From positions 1-32,949 of the forward strand of contig NZ_BSOY01000029.1 of assembly GCF_030160755.1 (NCBI RefSeq): DNA of 32,949 nucleotides, in the 5' to 3' direction. Each line of letters opens with the position of its first letter. Positions within the stretch are counted from its first letter, which is position 1. This document shows, piece after piece, positions 7,644 through 16,748 of the stretch. The position numbers and the translations under genes were made by a program. This DNA is from Brevundimonas denitrificans. Lineage in GTDB: Bacteria; Pseudomonadota; Alphaproteobacteria; Caulobacterales; Caulobacteraceae. The notes under the pieces are model-generated. The model was not told where the DNA came from. It ran no database searches and saw only the letters and a program-made list of their open reading frames with translations.

Positions 7644-8932
7644 CGGCGGCCTCGCGGGGCGAGGGGCAGCAGGGGCGTGATCGTCTCCCACAGGCGGTCC
7701 AGGCCAGAACCGGCCTCGGCGGCGGCGCGGCGGCCGCGCTCGCCCATGGCCCTGGCGGCGTCGGTGTCGGCCAGAAGGGGCGCCAGGACGGCGGGCAGGT
7801 CCCATGGGGCCTCGACCACGGTCAGGCCGCCGGCCTGAACCAGCGCTTCGGTGACGGCGGCCCAGTTGCTCATGTCGGGACCGGTGACGGCGGGCTTGCC
7901 GAGACGGGCGGGCTCCAGCGGATTGTGACCGCCGACCGGAGGCTTTTCCAGCGCGGCGGAGAAGGAGCCGCCCATGACCACGACGTCGGCGAGGCGCAGG
8001 AACAGGCCCATCTCGCCGAGGGTGTCGGCGAGATAGAGATCGGTCTCGCGGTCCGGTTCGCGACCTTCGGAGCGGCGGGCGAAACGATAGCCGTCGCGGC
8101 CGAGGGCGGCGGCGATCTCCGCGCTGCGGGCGGGATGGCGGGGCACCAGGATCAGGCAGAGGCGGTCGGCCAGCCGGTCAAGAGCGCGGACGAGGGCGAT
8201 CTCCTCGCCGTCATGGGTGCTGGCGGCGACGACCACGGGCCGGTCGCCGATCGCGGCGCTGAGCCGGGTGAAGGCGGCGGCGTCGTGCGGCGGGGCCTCG
8301 CCGGACAGTTTCAGGTTCACATGGCCGTCGATGCGGGCGCCGAGGCTGCGCAGCCGGGCGGCGGAGGTCTCGTCCTGCGGCAGGATGCGATCGAAGGCTG
8401 AGAGGATTTCCCGCACCGCGCCGGGGAAGCGGCGCCAGCCGTCGACGGTCTTTTCCGTGATGCGGGCGCTGGCCAGGACCAGTTTCACGCCGCGCTTGCG
8501 GGCCTCGAGGATCAGATTGGGCCAGAGTTCGCTCTCGACGAAGACGGCGAGCGACGGCCGCCAATGGTCGAGGAAGGCGGTCACGGCGCCCGGCGCGTCG
8601 ATCGGGGCGAACTGGTGGATGACGCCCGCCGGCAACCGCTGGGCCAGCAGGGCCGCCGAGGTCAGGGTGCCGGAGGTGACGAGAACGCTCAGGTCCGGCC
8701 GGCTCCGGCGCAGGCGTTCGACCACGGGCAGGAGCGACAGGGTCTCGCCGACGCTGACGCCGTGCAGCCAGACGAGGTCGCCGTCGGGGCGGGCGACCGA
8801 GGCGCGGCCGAGGCGTTCATCGACGCGGGCCGAGTCCTCCTTGCCCTGTTTGGCGCGGGCGTCGAGAAACCGCGGGGCCAGCGGCTCAAGCAGGCGGGTC
8901 AGAAGACGCCAGGCGATCAGGGCGGGGCTCAC
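7640..8932 (-). CDS. waaA: 3-deoxy-D-manno-octulosonic acid (Kdo) transferase
   Basis: Transfers Kdo from CMP-Kdo to lipid IVA at the inner membrane (GT30 family). It is 430 residues from the GTG at 8932, whose GTG overlaps the upstream stop as GTGA; this is preferred over an upstream in-frame ATG that lies inside the previous gene. The N-terminal membrane-anchor helix (ALIAWRLLTRLLEPLAPRF) precedes VWLHGVSVGETLSLLP, where Glu63 matches the catalytic glutamate. Further family motifs are LVTSGTLTSAALL, FVESELWPNLILEARKRG, SARITEKTVDGWRR, VVAASTHDGEE, LVPRHPAR, GEMGLFLRLADVVVMGGSF and GGHNPLEPARLGKPAVTGPDM. Whether it adds one or two Kdo residues cannot be told. Confidence 0.97.
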   Translation of the reverse strand: MSPALIAWRLLTRLLEPLAPRFLDARAKQGKEDSARVDERLGRASVARPDGDLVWLHGVSVGETLSLLPVVERLRRSRPDLSVLVTSGTLTSAALLAQRLPAGVIHQFAPIDAPGAVTAFLDHWRPSLAVFVESELWPNLILEARKRGVKLVLASARITEKTVDGWRRFPGAVREILSAFDRILPQDETSAARLRSLGARIDGHVNLKLSGEAPPHDAAAFTRLSAAIGDRPVVVAASTHDGEEIALVRALDRLADRLCLILVPRHPARSAEIAAALGRDGYRFARRSEGREPDRETDLYLADTLGEMGLFLRLADVVVMGGSFSAALEKPPVGGHNPLEPARLGKPAVTGPDMSNWAAVTEALVQAGGLTVVEAPWDLPAVLAPLLADTDAARAMGERGRRAAAEAGSGLDRLWETITPLLPLAPRGRR

Positions 8933-9614
8933 CGGGACGGTTCCAGCCCGGTGATGGCGTCGGCCTCGGCTTCGACCGCGTTGAGGCGCTCCGTCCATGC
9001 AAGCGCCACGTCCGCGAGCCCGGCCCCCTCGGGATAGGTCGCGACGTCCCAGACGATGGCGCCGCGGCCGAACGGGAGGGGCAGGATGGCCCGGTCCCAG
9101 CTGTTCAGCCGGATCGCCGGCTTGCAGGACAGGCCGATGAACAGCACCGGCGCTTTCGACAGTTTCGCCATCAGGGGCAAACCCTCCGCCATCTGGCCAG
9201 CGGGACCGCGCGGACCGTCCGGTGTGATAGCCAGGGCGCCGAGCTTGAGCTGGCGCAGGCCGTCGCGGAGGGCCTGGGAGCCGCCCTTGGCTCGATCAGC
9301 CTTGTCCTTGTTGGCTGAGGAACCGCGCACGGCGGGGATCCCCTGAAGGGCGACGGCGCGGGCGATGAACTGGCCGTCCGGGCTGAGCGAAATCAGGGCC
9401 TTGGCCGGCTGGGCCCGGTCCAGGGGCCAACAGGCGGGGGAAAGCCCGATCCGCGAATGCCAGAAGGTGCAAAGCACGCCGCCGCCGTTCGCCCAGACCG
9501 TCTCGGCCACGCCCTCGTTCCTGTGCGTCCAGCGGATGGTGGCGAAACAGAAGCGCATCCAGCCGGCCAGCAGCCAGGCGAGCACGCCCTGGATGAGGGG
9601 GTTGCGGAGCGGTC

Positions 9615-9618
<4 letters not shown>
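8929..9618 (-). CDS. Lysophospholipid acyltransferase family protein (DUF374)
   Basis: A 229-residue DUF374 protein of the glycerol-acyltransferase/LPLAT superfamily. In alphaproteobacteria it sits next to waaA and lpxK and is assumed to acylate a lipid A or phospholipid intermediate. An N-terminal membrane helix (PLIQGVLAWLLAGWMRFCF) precedes LCTFWHSRIGL, where His54 takes the place of the acyltransferase histidine. ISLSPDGQFIARAVALQG, AVRGSSANKD (98-104) and ALAITPDGPRGPAGQMAEG (the DGPRGP signature) complete the family pattern. The ATG at 9618 overlaps the msbA stop by ATGA and its own stop overlaps the waaA GTG, so all four genes are read as one coupled unit. The exact acyl acceptor is not known from sequence. 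Confidence 0.92.
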
Positions 9619-11450
<1,832 letters not shown>

Positions 11451-11567
11451 CGGTCCGAGGTCGGACGGCTGGGGCGGCAAGTCAAGCGACTCATGGGAGC
11501 ATCAACCACGTCGCTTCAGGAACTGTTAGAGCGACCTGGCCTTCCTGCCGGGAAAGGAGGACGGGGC

Positions 11568-11696
11568 ATGTTCAAGGCGTTGCAGGTGTTGATCCGCCAG
11601 TGGTCCTGTCGCCGGCATCGCTGGCGGCCGGACCGGCGCAGCGCCGGGGGCGAATGGTGCGACCTGTGTCGGGCGCGTCGCAAGGCGCCCTCATAG
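11568..11696 (+). CDS. 42-residue basic protein with CxxH/CxxC motif
   Basis: A very short ORF with an excellent ribosome binding site: AAGGAGG at 11554-11560, seven bases before the ATG. The protein begins with a short amphipathic helix (MFKALQVLIRQW) and then has Cys14-x2-His17 and Cys31-x2-Cys34 separated by 13 residues in a strongly arginine-rich context. This spacing suits a small zinc-binding knuckle, perhaps for nucleic acid or a protein partner. It is transcribed divergently from msbA and its stop overlaps the end of the following minus-strand regulator gene by 6 bp. Function unknown. The strong RBS and patterned cysteines argue that it is real. Confidence 0.55.
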   Translation: MFKALQVLIRQWSCRRHRWRPDRRSAGGEWCDLCRARRKAPS

Positions 11697-12779
11697 GCGG
11701 GCGGCGGCCAGCCTCCGCTGGACCAGAATGATGGTTCCGACCACGAAGCCGCAGAACAGGGCCCCTTCGAGCCCGCCGGTGACGGCCTGGCTGACGGGGC
11801 CGAAGTCCGCCTCGCCGAACAGGCTCCCGATCGGATCGAGGCTGAGGCGGGAGGTCGGGAACTGACGGGCCAGCAGGTCGAGACTGCCGCCCATCAATCG
11901 TCCGCCGACCACGGGAATGAGGACGCCGACGACCGCGCCTGCGAGGGCGGTGGAAGCGGCGGTGAGCCTGAGGCTGAACGCCCGGCCCGCGCTGAGCCAA
12001 GTTCCGAATCCGATTGCGGCTCCCAGCAGGGCGCCCTCGCCGGCGCCGGTCATCGCCGCCGGCGACTGGCCGAACAGGAGGTTGAAGGCGTCGACGCCCA
12101 GCAACTTCACCGCGGCCCCCACGACCAGACCGCCGAACGCCCCGCCGATGATGCTGCCGGGCGAGGCGTGGCCCCAGGCGGTTCTGGCCGCCGCGACGCC
12201 GACGCCGACACTGCCGCCTCCGATCACCCCGACTCCGGCGGTGAGGGCGATGAGGACGAGGACGATCGAGCTCGCGCCCATGCCGGACTGCAGCGGCTGG
12301 GCGGCGCCCAGTCCGTAGAACAGGCCGCCGATCACGCCGGCGATCCCCCCGCCGATCATCCCGGCGCCGCCGAGCTGGAGAAGCGCGCTCCTTGAGTCGG
12401 TCGGAGCCGCGGCGGGCGCTGACCCGATCGGCGCCGCGTCCAGGGGCCGGGCCTCGGCTTCGGGCGATTCGACAGGCGCGATGAAGCGGTAGCCGTGCTT
12501 CGGCACCGTCTCGATGAAGCGCGGCCTGGCGGCGTCATCGCCGAGCCGGCGCCGGATGGTGCGGATGCATTGGGTCAGGGCTTCGTCGGTGACGGGCACG
12601 CCGCGCCATACCTCGTCGAGAAAGCGATCCTTGGAGACCAGCTTGCCCTGTTCGCGCACCAGAAGGGCCAGGGCGTCGAGATAGCGGGCGTTCAGCTCCA
12701 CCGGGGCGCCGTCGCGCGTCAGCCGGCGGTCGCCGGGGTCGAGCAGGAAGCGGTCGAAGCGAAAACAGCCGGGGGCCAT
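11691..12779 (-). CDS. Winged helix-turn-helix regulator fused to a polytopic, glycine-rich membrane domain
   Basis: A 362-residue one-component regulator. Residues 1-~100 are an OmpR/ToxR-type winged helix (FRFDRFLLDPGDRRLTRDG ... LNARYLDALALLVREQGK, DEALTQCIRTIRRRLGDD, FIETVPKHGYRFIAPVE), as in CadC. A ~40-residue Pro/Ala/Glu linker follows. The C-terminal ~220 residues are not the usual periplasmic sensor or TolB repeat, but about six hydrophobic, glycine-rich segments (for example MIGGGIAGVIGGLFYGLGAA, SIIGGAFGGLVVGAAVKLLG, GALFCGFVVGTIILVQRR), suggesting an integral membrane domain. The start at 12779 is chosen because the winged helix begins there. It would bind DNA while embedded in the inner membrane. 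Ligand and targets are unknown. Confidence 0.87.
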   Translation of the reverse strand: MAPGCFRFDRFLLDPGDRRLTRDGAPVELNARYLDALALLVREQGKLVSKDRFLDEVWRGVPVTDEALTQCIRTIRRRLGDDAARPRFIETVPKHGYRFIAPVESPEAEARPLDAAPIGSAPAAAPTDSRSALLQLGGAGMIGGGIAGVIGGLFYGLGAAQPLQSGMGASSIVLVLIALTAGVGVIGGGSVGVGVAAARTAWGHASPGSIIGGAFGGLVVGAAVKLLGVDAFNLLFGQSPAAMTGAGEGALLGAAIGFGTWLSAGRAFSLRLTAASTALAGAVVGVLIPVVGGRLMGGSLDLLARQFPTSRLSLDPIGSLFGEADFGPVSQAVTGGLEGALFCGFVVGTIILVQRRLAAARL

Positions 12780-12871
12780 GGTTCGGGGATACCTCGGGCG
12801 TTGCACAGGCCGCTTGCCCGGCGCGCAGGCCATGAAGCGTCAACCATGTGTCGCGGCAAGGCAATGGCCAA

Positions 12872-13276
12872 TCAGGCGCGCGTGCGCTTCGCCGTGTTCA
12901 GCGCGACGGCCGCGCGGATGAGGGCCTTGAAGGCGGCTTCATCGAGCGCTGCGCCTTCCGGGATGTCGATGGCCCGCCGGGCGTTTCCTTCGAGGCTGGC
13001 GTTGAACAGGCCCGAGGGATCCTCCAGCGCCGCGCCCCGGGCGAAGGTCAGTTTGACGTAGCGCTTGTAGACCTCGCCGGTGCAGAGGATGCCCGCGTGC
13101 TCCCACACCGGGACGCCGCGCCATTTGACGGTCTCGACCACCTCGGGATCGGCCTCATGGATGAGGCTGCGAACCCGGGCGAGCGTCTCGCCGCGCCAGT
13201 CGCCCAGGGCGGCGATCTTCGCATCGATGAACGGGCCGGGGCGCTCCGCGCCCTCGACGCTGTCGGTCCTGTTCAT
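12872..13276 (-). CDS. DUF1801 domain-containing protein
   Basis: A 134-residue cytoplasmic protein of the DUF1801 (YdhG-like) family, whose biochemical role is not established. The family pattern is seen in LGDWRGETLARVRSLIHEADPEVVETVKWRGVPVWEHAGILCTGEVYKRYVKLTF in outline: a helix, the E-x-VKW-x-x-P-V-W strand, and the K-x-Y-VKLTFARGA strand before a helical C-terminus. It is the last gene of an ArsR-SRPBCC-DUF1801-DUF1801 run, 22 bp after the preceding DUF1801 gene, with GGGAGG ahead of the ATG. The two copies share fold signatures (VKW, KL-FARG versus KLAFFRG), but are not near-identical, so this is an old duplication or two separate subfamilies. Confidence 0.9.
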   Translation of the reverse strand: MNRTDSVEGAERPGPFIDAKIAALGDWRGETLARVRSLIHEADPEVVETVKWRGVPVWEHAGILCTGEVYKRYVKLTFARGAALEDPSGLFNASLEGNARRAIDIPEGAALDEAAFKALIRAAVALNTAKRTRA

Positions 13277-13298
13277 GGTCGTCCTCCCTTGCGCGCTG

Positions 13299-13706
13299 TC
13301 ACATCCGTTCGCCGGGCAGCCGGCTGGCCTGTCTCAGCCAGTCAGCAAGTTGCGCCTCGTCGATCGCGTCGTCTTCGTGGATGTGGAAATAGCGGACCTC
13401 CGGGTGTTTCGAGGCGACCGGCGGGACGGGGTCGAGCGAAGAGCCCCTGAAGAAAGCGAGCTTCAGATAGCGGTCGAAGGCGTGGAAGCTGACGAACCAG
13501 GCTCCGTCCTCGACCGCGTACAGGGGCGTGTTCCATTTGACCGCCTTCTTCACGCCGGGGACGGTGCGCTCGATCAGGGCGTCGAGGCGGCGCGCGATCT
13601 CGCCCTTCCAGCCCGGCGCGGCGGCGATCCAGGCCTGAACGGGGGCGTCGCCGAAGCCCTTGGGAATTTGCGGATTGCCGCCGGAGAGGAGCTTCGCGTC
13701 CGGCAT
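13299..13706 (-). CDS. DUF1801 domain-containing protein
   Basis: A 135-residue DUF1801 protein. The core is GWKGEIARRLDALIERTVPG, then KKAVKWNTPLYAVEDGAWFVSFH and YLKLAFFRGSSLDPVPP, followed by the HPEVRYFHIHEDDAIDEAQLADWLRQA end typical of the longer DUF1801 subgroup. Cytoplasmic; no signal peptide or membrane segment. The ATG lies 5 bp beyond the stop of the SRPBCC gene, so it is in the same operon. ArsR, SRPBCC and DUF1801 genes commonly sit together in Proteobacteria, but no reaction is established for the group. Confidence 0.92.
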   Translation of the reverse strand: MPDAKLLSGGNPQIPKGFGDAPVQAWIAAAPGWKGEIARRLDALIERTVPGVKKAVKWNTPLYAVEDGAWFVSFHAFDRYLKLAFFRGSSLDPVPPVASKHPEVRYFHIHEDDAIDEAQLADWLRQASRLPGERM

Positions 13707-13711
13707 TGCGG

Positions 13712-14140
13712 CTACTCCGCGCCCGCCAGAACGGCGTCCAGCCTGTCGAACATCTGCGCCCAGCCGTGCCGGGCGCCGCCGGTGGCCTGTTTCTGTTCGG
13801 GCCGGAAGCCGGCCTGTTCCATGCGCAGGTGGGTCCCCCCATCCGTCGGGGTGAGGGTGAAGGTCACCACGCTCGTCAGATTGAAGGCCGGGTCGTCGTG
13901 GGCGAAGTCCCAGCTGTAGGCGAGGGTCCGGTCCGGCTCGACGATCAGCACCTTGCAGTCCAGCACGCCGCCCCAGTCGCCCCGCAGGTTGAATCGATGG
14001 CCGACGACGGGCGCGAAGTCGTTCTTCATCAGCCAGGCCTCGATCAGGTGCGGCTGGGTCAGGGCGCGCCAGAGCTTTTCAGGCGGGTGGGCGAATTCGC
14101 GCTCGACGACGACGGAGCGGGTTTCGGTCGCGGCGGTCAT
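13712..14140 (-). CDS. SRPBCC (AHSA1/START-like) domain protein
   Basis: A 142-residue single-domain protein of the SRPBCC/Bet v1-like superfamily, in the activator-of-Hsp90-ATPase-homologue group. Such proteins have a deep hydrophobic cavity for a ligand; most bacterial members are uncharacterised. Recognisable elements are VVVEREFAHPPEKLWRALTQ at the N-terminus, LIEAWLMKNDFAPVVGHRF, TLAYSWDFAHDDPAF, VVTFTLTPTDGGTHLRMEQ and the long C-terminal helix WAQMFDRLDAVLA. Its ATG overlaps the ArsR stop as ATGA, so both are made together. ArsR-SRPBCC pairs are common and the ArsR protein probably controls this gene. Confidence 0.94.
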   Translation of the reverse strand: MTAATETRSVVVEREFAHPPEKLWRALTQPHLIEAWLMKNDFAPVVGHRFNLRGDWGGVLDCKVLIVEPDRTLAYSWDFAHDDPAFNLTSVVTFTLTPTDGGTHLRMEQAGFRPEQKQATGGARHGWAQMFDRLDAVLAGAE

Positions 14141-14463
14141 TGGTCCATCCTTGTCAGCAGGTCTTCGAGGCCGTCGAACCGGGCCTCCCAGAAGCCGGTC
14201 ATCTGACGGGTCCAGTCTGTCAGAGGCGCCAGGGCCGCGAGCTGGGCGCTGTAGTGGGTCTGGCGGCCTTCGGGGCGGTCGCGCACCAGTCCCGCCAGTT
14301 TCAGGACGCCTAGGTGCTTGGACACGGCCGGCTGCGAGACTCCGGCCCGGGCGGTCAGGGCGCCGACCGTCTGCTCTCCGTCACGGCACAGCCGCTCGAA
14401 GATGGCCCTTCGGGTAGGATCGGCGAGCGTACGGAACAGGAGATCGGGGTCGCCGGGCGTCAT
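14137..14463 (-). CDS. ArsR-family winged-helix regulator
   Basis: A 108-residue transcriptional regulator of the ArsR/SmtB fold. The HTH region reads LFRTLADPTRRAIFERLCRDGEQTVGALTARAGVSQPAVSKHLGVLKLAGLV, with the recognition helix SQPAVSKHLGVL and the wing RDRPEGRQTHYSAQ. There are no cysteine pairs of the metal-sensing kind, so it belongs to the large non-metal subgroup that accompanies SRPBCC genes. It heads the operon with SRPBCC and two DUF1801 genes. A perfect 7-bp inverted repeat lies 23 bp upstream of its start and is the probable operator, implying autoregulation. Confidence 0.95.
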   Translation of the reverse strand: MTPGDPDLLFRTLADPTRRAIFERLCRDGEQTVGALTARAGVSQPAVSKHLGVLKLAGLVRDRPEGRQTHYSAQLAALAPLTDWTRQMTGFWEARFDGLEDLLTRMDQ

Positions 14464-14485
14464 GAAACATAACTCGTTGGCTATT

Positions 14486-14502
14486 GGTTATGATCCATAA
14501 CC
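14486..14502. promoter_or_regulatory. Candidate ArsR operator: perfect inverted repeat
   Basis: GGTTATG-ATC-CATAACC is a perfect 7-bp inverted repeat with a 3-bp centre, in an AT-rich island of otherwise GC-rich DNA just upstream of the ArsR start (14463). An additional half-site CATAAC lies at 14468-14473, next to the start codon. A dimeric winged-helix repressor bound here would block transcription of its own operon. The link to this regulator is inferred from position. Confidence 0.6.
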
Positions 14503-14519
14503 GGCGAGCTATGTGTGAG

Positions 14520-15149
14520 TCAAGGCCGGGGACTGCGGTCGGCTGTTCCCATCGCCCCGAGGTCCGACGGAGGGGCGGCTTCAGCCCCTTCAATGGCCGC
14601 GGCCATGACGGTCGCCGCGGCGTCACCGCCCAGCCCGGCCTCCCGCGCCAGGGCGCGCCAGCCATGGAAGTCCAGCGCCAGATGCAGCAACGCCCGCTGG
14701 ACCCCGCTCAGTCCGGCGCCCAGGACCTCGTGCCATCCCGCGATGAATGGGCCGAAGCGCAGATCGGCGACCTCGCGGGTCAGGCGGTGATGCTCGGCGT
14801 CGCGGAGGACGCAGGCGAGGAGCGCAGCGTTGGCTTCATACCAGCCGTACACCGCATTCAGCCCGAGGCGCAGCCGCCCGGCGCGGTCGGACACACTCTG
14901 CCAGTCGACGGCGTCCGGCGGGGGATTGCGCTCGAGGGACAGGGCCGAACAGGCCATCTGCAGGCTGCGCAGGTCGGGGAAGTGGGCGTACAGGGTGTTG
15001 CGCTGAACGCCGGCCCGCTCGGCGACCATGCTGAGACTGGTGTTTGCCGGTCCGACCGCCCCGTGCAGTTCCACCGCCGCCTCGACGATCTTCAGCCGCG
15101 TTTCCGCCTGCTGTTCGGCGCGTCGTTTGAGGGTGTAGCCGCGGGCCAT
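14520..15149 (-). CDS. TetR/AcrR-family transcriptional regulator
   Basis: A 209-residue TetR-family regulator. The N-terminal HTH covers about residues 15-62: AETRLKIVEAAVELHGAVG, SLSMVAERAGVQRNTLYAHF (recognition helix VQRNTLYAHF) and PDLRSLQMACSALSL. The C-terminal ~140 residues are helical with many aromatic and hydrophobic residues, a ligand-binding and dimerisation domain with no recognisable specificity. It is transcribed divergently from the diiron/beta-lactamase-fold gene at 15256. The shared 106-bp spacer contains a TACAC-N4-GTGTA palindrome, so this protein probably represses that gene and itself. Its stop lies 56 bp from the ArsR start. Confidence 0.93.
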   Translation of the reverse strand: MARGYTLKRRAEQQAETRLKIVEAAVELHGAVGPANTSLSMVAERAGVQRNTLYAHFPDLRSLQMACSALSLERNPPPDAVDWQSVSDRAGRLRLGLNAVYGWYEANAALLACVLRDAEHHRLTREVADLRFGPFIAGWHEVLGAGLSGVQRALLHLALDFHGWRALAREAGLGGDAAATVMAAAIEGAEAAPPSDLGAMGTADRSPRP

Positions 15150-15204
15150 CTTATTTCACTGAACAGTTGCGCGCAGCCATATTGACGGCCGGGCGGCATT
15201 TCGG

Positions 15205-15218
15205 TACACGGCAGTGTA
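15205..15218. promoter_or_regulatory. Candidate TetR operator TACAC-N4-GTGTA
   Basis: TACAC at 15205-15209 and GTGTA at 15214-15218 form a perfect inverted repeat with a GGCA centre, between the divergent TetR and diiron-domain genes. The same spacer also has ATTTCAC (15153-15159) and GTGAAAT (15221-15227), a longer-range inverted pair adjacent to the TetR start and to the palindrome. Assignment to this TetR protein is by position. Confidence 0.5.
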
Positions 15219-15255
15219 GCGTGAAATTGTCGTTCCGTGCAAAGAGGCAGAAGTC

Positions 15256-16005
15256 ATGGAAACCCGCGTCGCCGAAATCGCCGATGGCGTCTACCGCCTG
15301 TCGACCTTCGTTGCGGAGGTCGGACCGCCCCTGGGCCTGACCTTCAACCAGTTCCTGGTGCTCGGGGACGAGGCCCTGTTGTTCCACACCGGCCCGCGCC
15401 GCATGTTCCCGCAGGTGCTGGAGGCCGCCTCGCGGGTGATCGATCCCGCCGATCTGCGCTGGATCACCTTCGGTCATTTCGAATCGGACGAATGCGGCGC
15501 GATGAATGAGTGGCTGGCCGTGGCGCCCAGGGCGGAGGTCGCCCACGGTCGTATCGGCTGCGACGTCTCGCTGAACGACATGGCCGACCGGCCGCCGCGG
15601 CCTCTCGACGACGGCGAGGTGATCGAACTCGGCGGCGGCAAGCGGGTCCGCTACATCGACACCCCGCACACGCCGCACGGATGGGACGCCGGCGTCCTTC
15701 ACGAGGAGTCGACCGGGACCCTGTTTTGCGGCGATCTGTTCACCCAGCAGGGTCAGGCGCCCGCCCTGGTGGAGGGCGACATCGTCGGACCGGCCATCGC
15801 GGCGGAGGACCTGTTCGGATATTCGGCTCTCAATCCCGCCATGGGCTCGACCTTGCGCAGGCTGTCGTCGCTGGCCCCACAGACCCTGGCGCTGATGCAC
15901 GGGCCGGCCTTCCGCGGGGACGGGGCCGCCGCGCTCCGGAGCCTCGGCGGGGACTACGACCGGCGCGCGCGCGAGCGACTGCGTGGATTCGAGTTGGCGC
16001 TGTAG
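15256..16005 (+). CDS. Stand-alone diiron (ODP) beta-lactamase-fold protein, flavodiiron-like
   Basis: A 249-residue metallo-beta-lactamase-fold protein of the ODP group, the diiron oxygen-binding domain found in flavodiiron proteins. The ligand set is visible: FGHFESDECG gives His74, Glu76 and Asp78; TPHTPHGWDAG gives His138/His141; LFCGDLFTQQG gives Asp160; LMHGPAFRG gives His215. These match the H-x-E-x-D, H, D, H pattern of flavodiiron enzymes rather than the HxHxDH of hydrolases. No flavodoxin domain follows, so it would need an outside electron donor if it reduces O2 or NO, or it may be a sensor. AAGAGG at 15242-15247 is a good RBS. It is divergent from a TetR gene that probably controls it. 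Confidence 0.88.
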   Translation: METRVAEIADGVYRLSTFVAEVGPPLGLTFNQFLVLGDEALLFHTGPRRMFPQVLEAASRVIDPADLRWITFGHFESDECGAMNEWLAVAPRAEVAHGRIGCDVSLNDMADRPPRPLDDGEVIELGGGKRVRYIDTPHTPHGWDAGVLHEESTGTLFCGDLFTQQGQAPALVEGDIVGPAIAAEDLFGYSALNPAMGSTLRRLSSLAPQTLALMHGPAFRGDGAAALRSLGGDYDRRARERLRGFELAL

Positions 16006-16079
16006 CGGGAGGGCGGCCCCCGGCCGGCTTTTGATCCGCCCCGGATGACGGGCGTCGCGCGACCCGCTATCTGCGATCC

Positions 16080-16745
16080 ATGGCGCGTTACGATCTCAGC
16101 ACCCCGGCCGGCCGGTTCAAGGCGCGGTGGGACTATGTCTGGAAGGACCACGCCTTCCTGCGCCGCTGGTTCATGAACGGCCATTGGCTGGGGCCGGACC
16201 TGGTGCGGACCAACCAGCCGTCGCCGCGGCAGCTGGCCTACTGGAAGTCCAAGGGGATCCGGACGGTCATCAACCTGCGCGGGGCGCGGGACGAGGCCTA
16301 TTATGCGCTGGAGAAGGAGGCCTGCGAACGGCTGGGCCTGACCCTGATCGACGCGCCGCTGGATTCCCGCGATCCGCCGCAGAAGGATCGGGTGCATCGG
16401 GCGCGGGAGCTGTTCCGGACGATCGAATATCCGGTGTTGATCCACTGCAAGTCAGGCGCGGACCGGGCCGGGATGATGGCGGTCTTCTATCGCCACTTCC
16501 ATCTTGGCGAGCCGATCTCCGAAGCGATCAAACAGCTGGACAAGCGATATCTGCACCACCGCGAGGGGCTGACGGGGGTGCTGGACTTTACACTGGAGAA
16601 ATACCTGAAGGAGGTCGAGCCGACGGGGGTCAGCTTCATCGACTGGATCGACAGCGACGCCTATGACCCCAGGGCGATCCGGGCCGAGTTCAAGGCCGGC
16701 TGGTGGGGCACGATCCTGACCGAGAAACTGCTGAGGCGGGAGTAG
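16080..16745 (+). CDS. Dual-specificity/tyrosine phosphatase-like protein
   Basis: A 221-residue cytoplasmic protein with the cysteine-phosphatase signature IHCKSGADRAGMMA, giving catalytic Cys123 and Arg129 (HCx5R). A general-acid aspartate is likely in LIDAPLDSRDPP (Asp95 or Asp98). The fold markers ptp/DSP are present: NQPSPRQLAYWKSKGIRTVINLRG, the first beta strand and helix of bacterial dual-specificity phosphatases. The C-terminal ~80 residues (AIKQLDKRYLHHREGLTGVL ... FIDWIDSDAYDP) resemble a conserved alphaproteobacterial tail. Substrate unknown: phosphoprotein, phosphoinositide or phospho-sugar are all possible. It converges on the next minus-strand gene with 3 bp between stops. Confidence 0.9.
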   Translation: MARYDLSTPAGRFKARWDYVWKDHAFLRRWFMNGHWLGPDLVRTNQPSPRQLAYWKSKGIRTVINLRGARDEAYYALEKEACERLGLTLIDAPLDSRDPPQKDRVHRARELFRTIEYPVLIHCKSGADRAGMMAVFYRHFHLGEPISEAIKQLDKRYLHHREGLTGVLDFTLEKYLKEVEPTGVSFIDWIDSDAYDPRAIRAEFKAGWWGTILTEKLLRRE

Positions 16746-16748
16746 GCG

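Noticed and set aside
16006..16079. GC-rich stretch with GGCCGGCTTTT after the diiron-domain gene as a terminator
   Set aside because: The stem is ambiguous, the T run is only four bases, and a new gene starts about 45 bp later.
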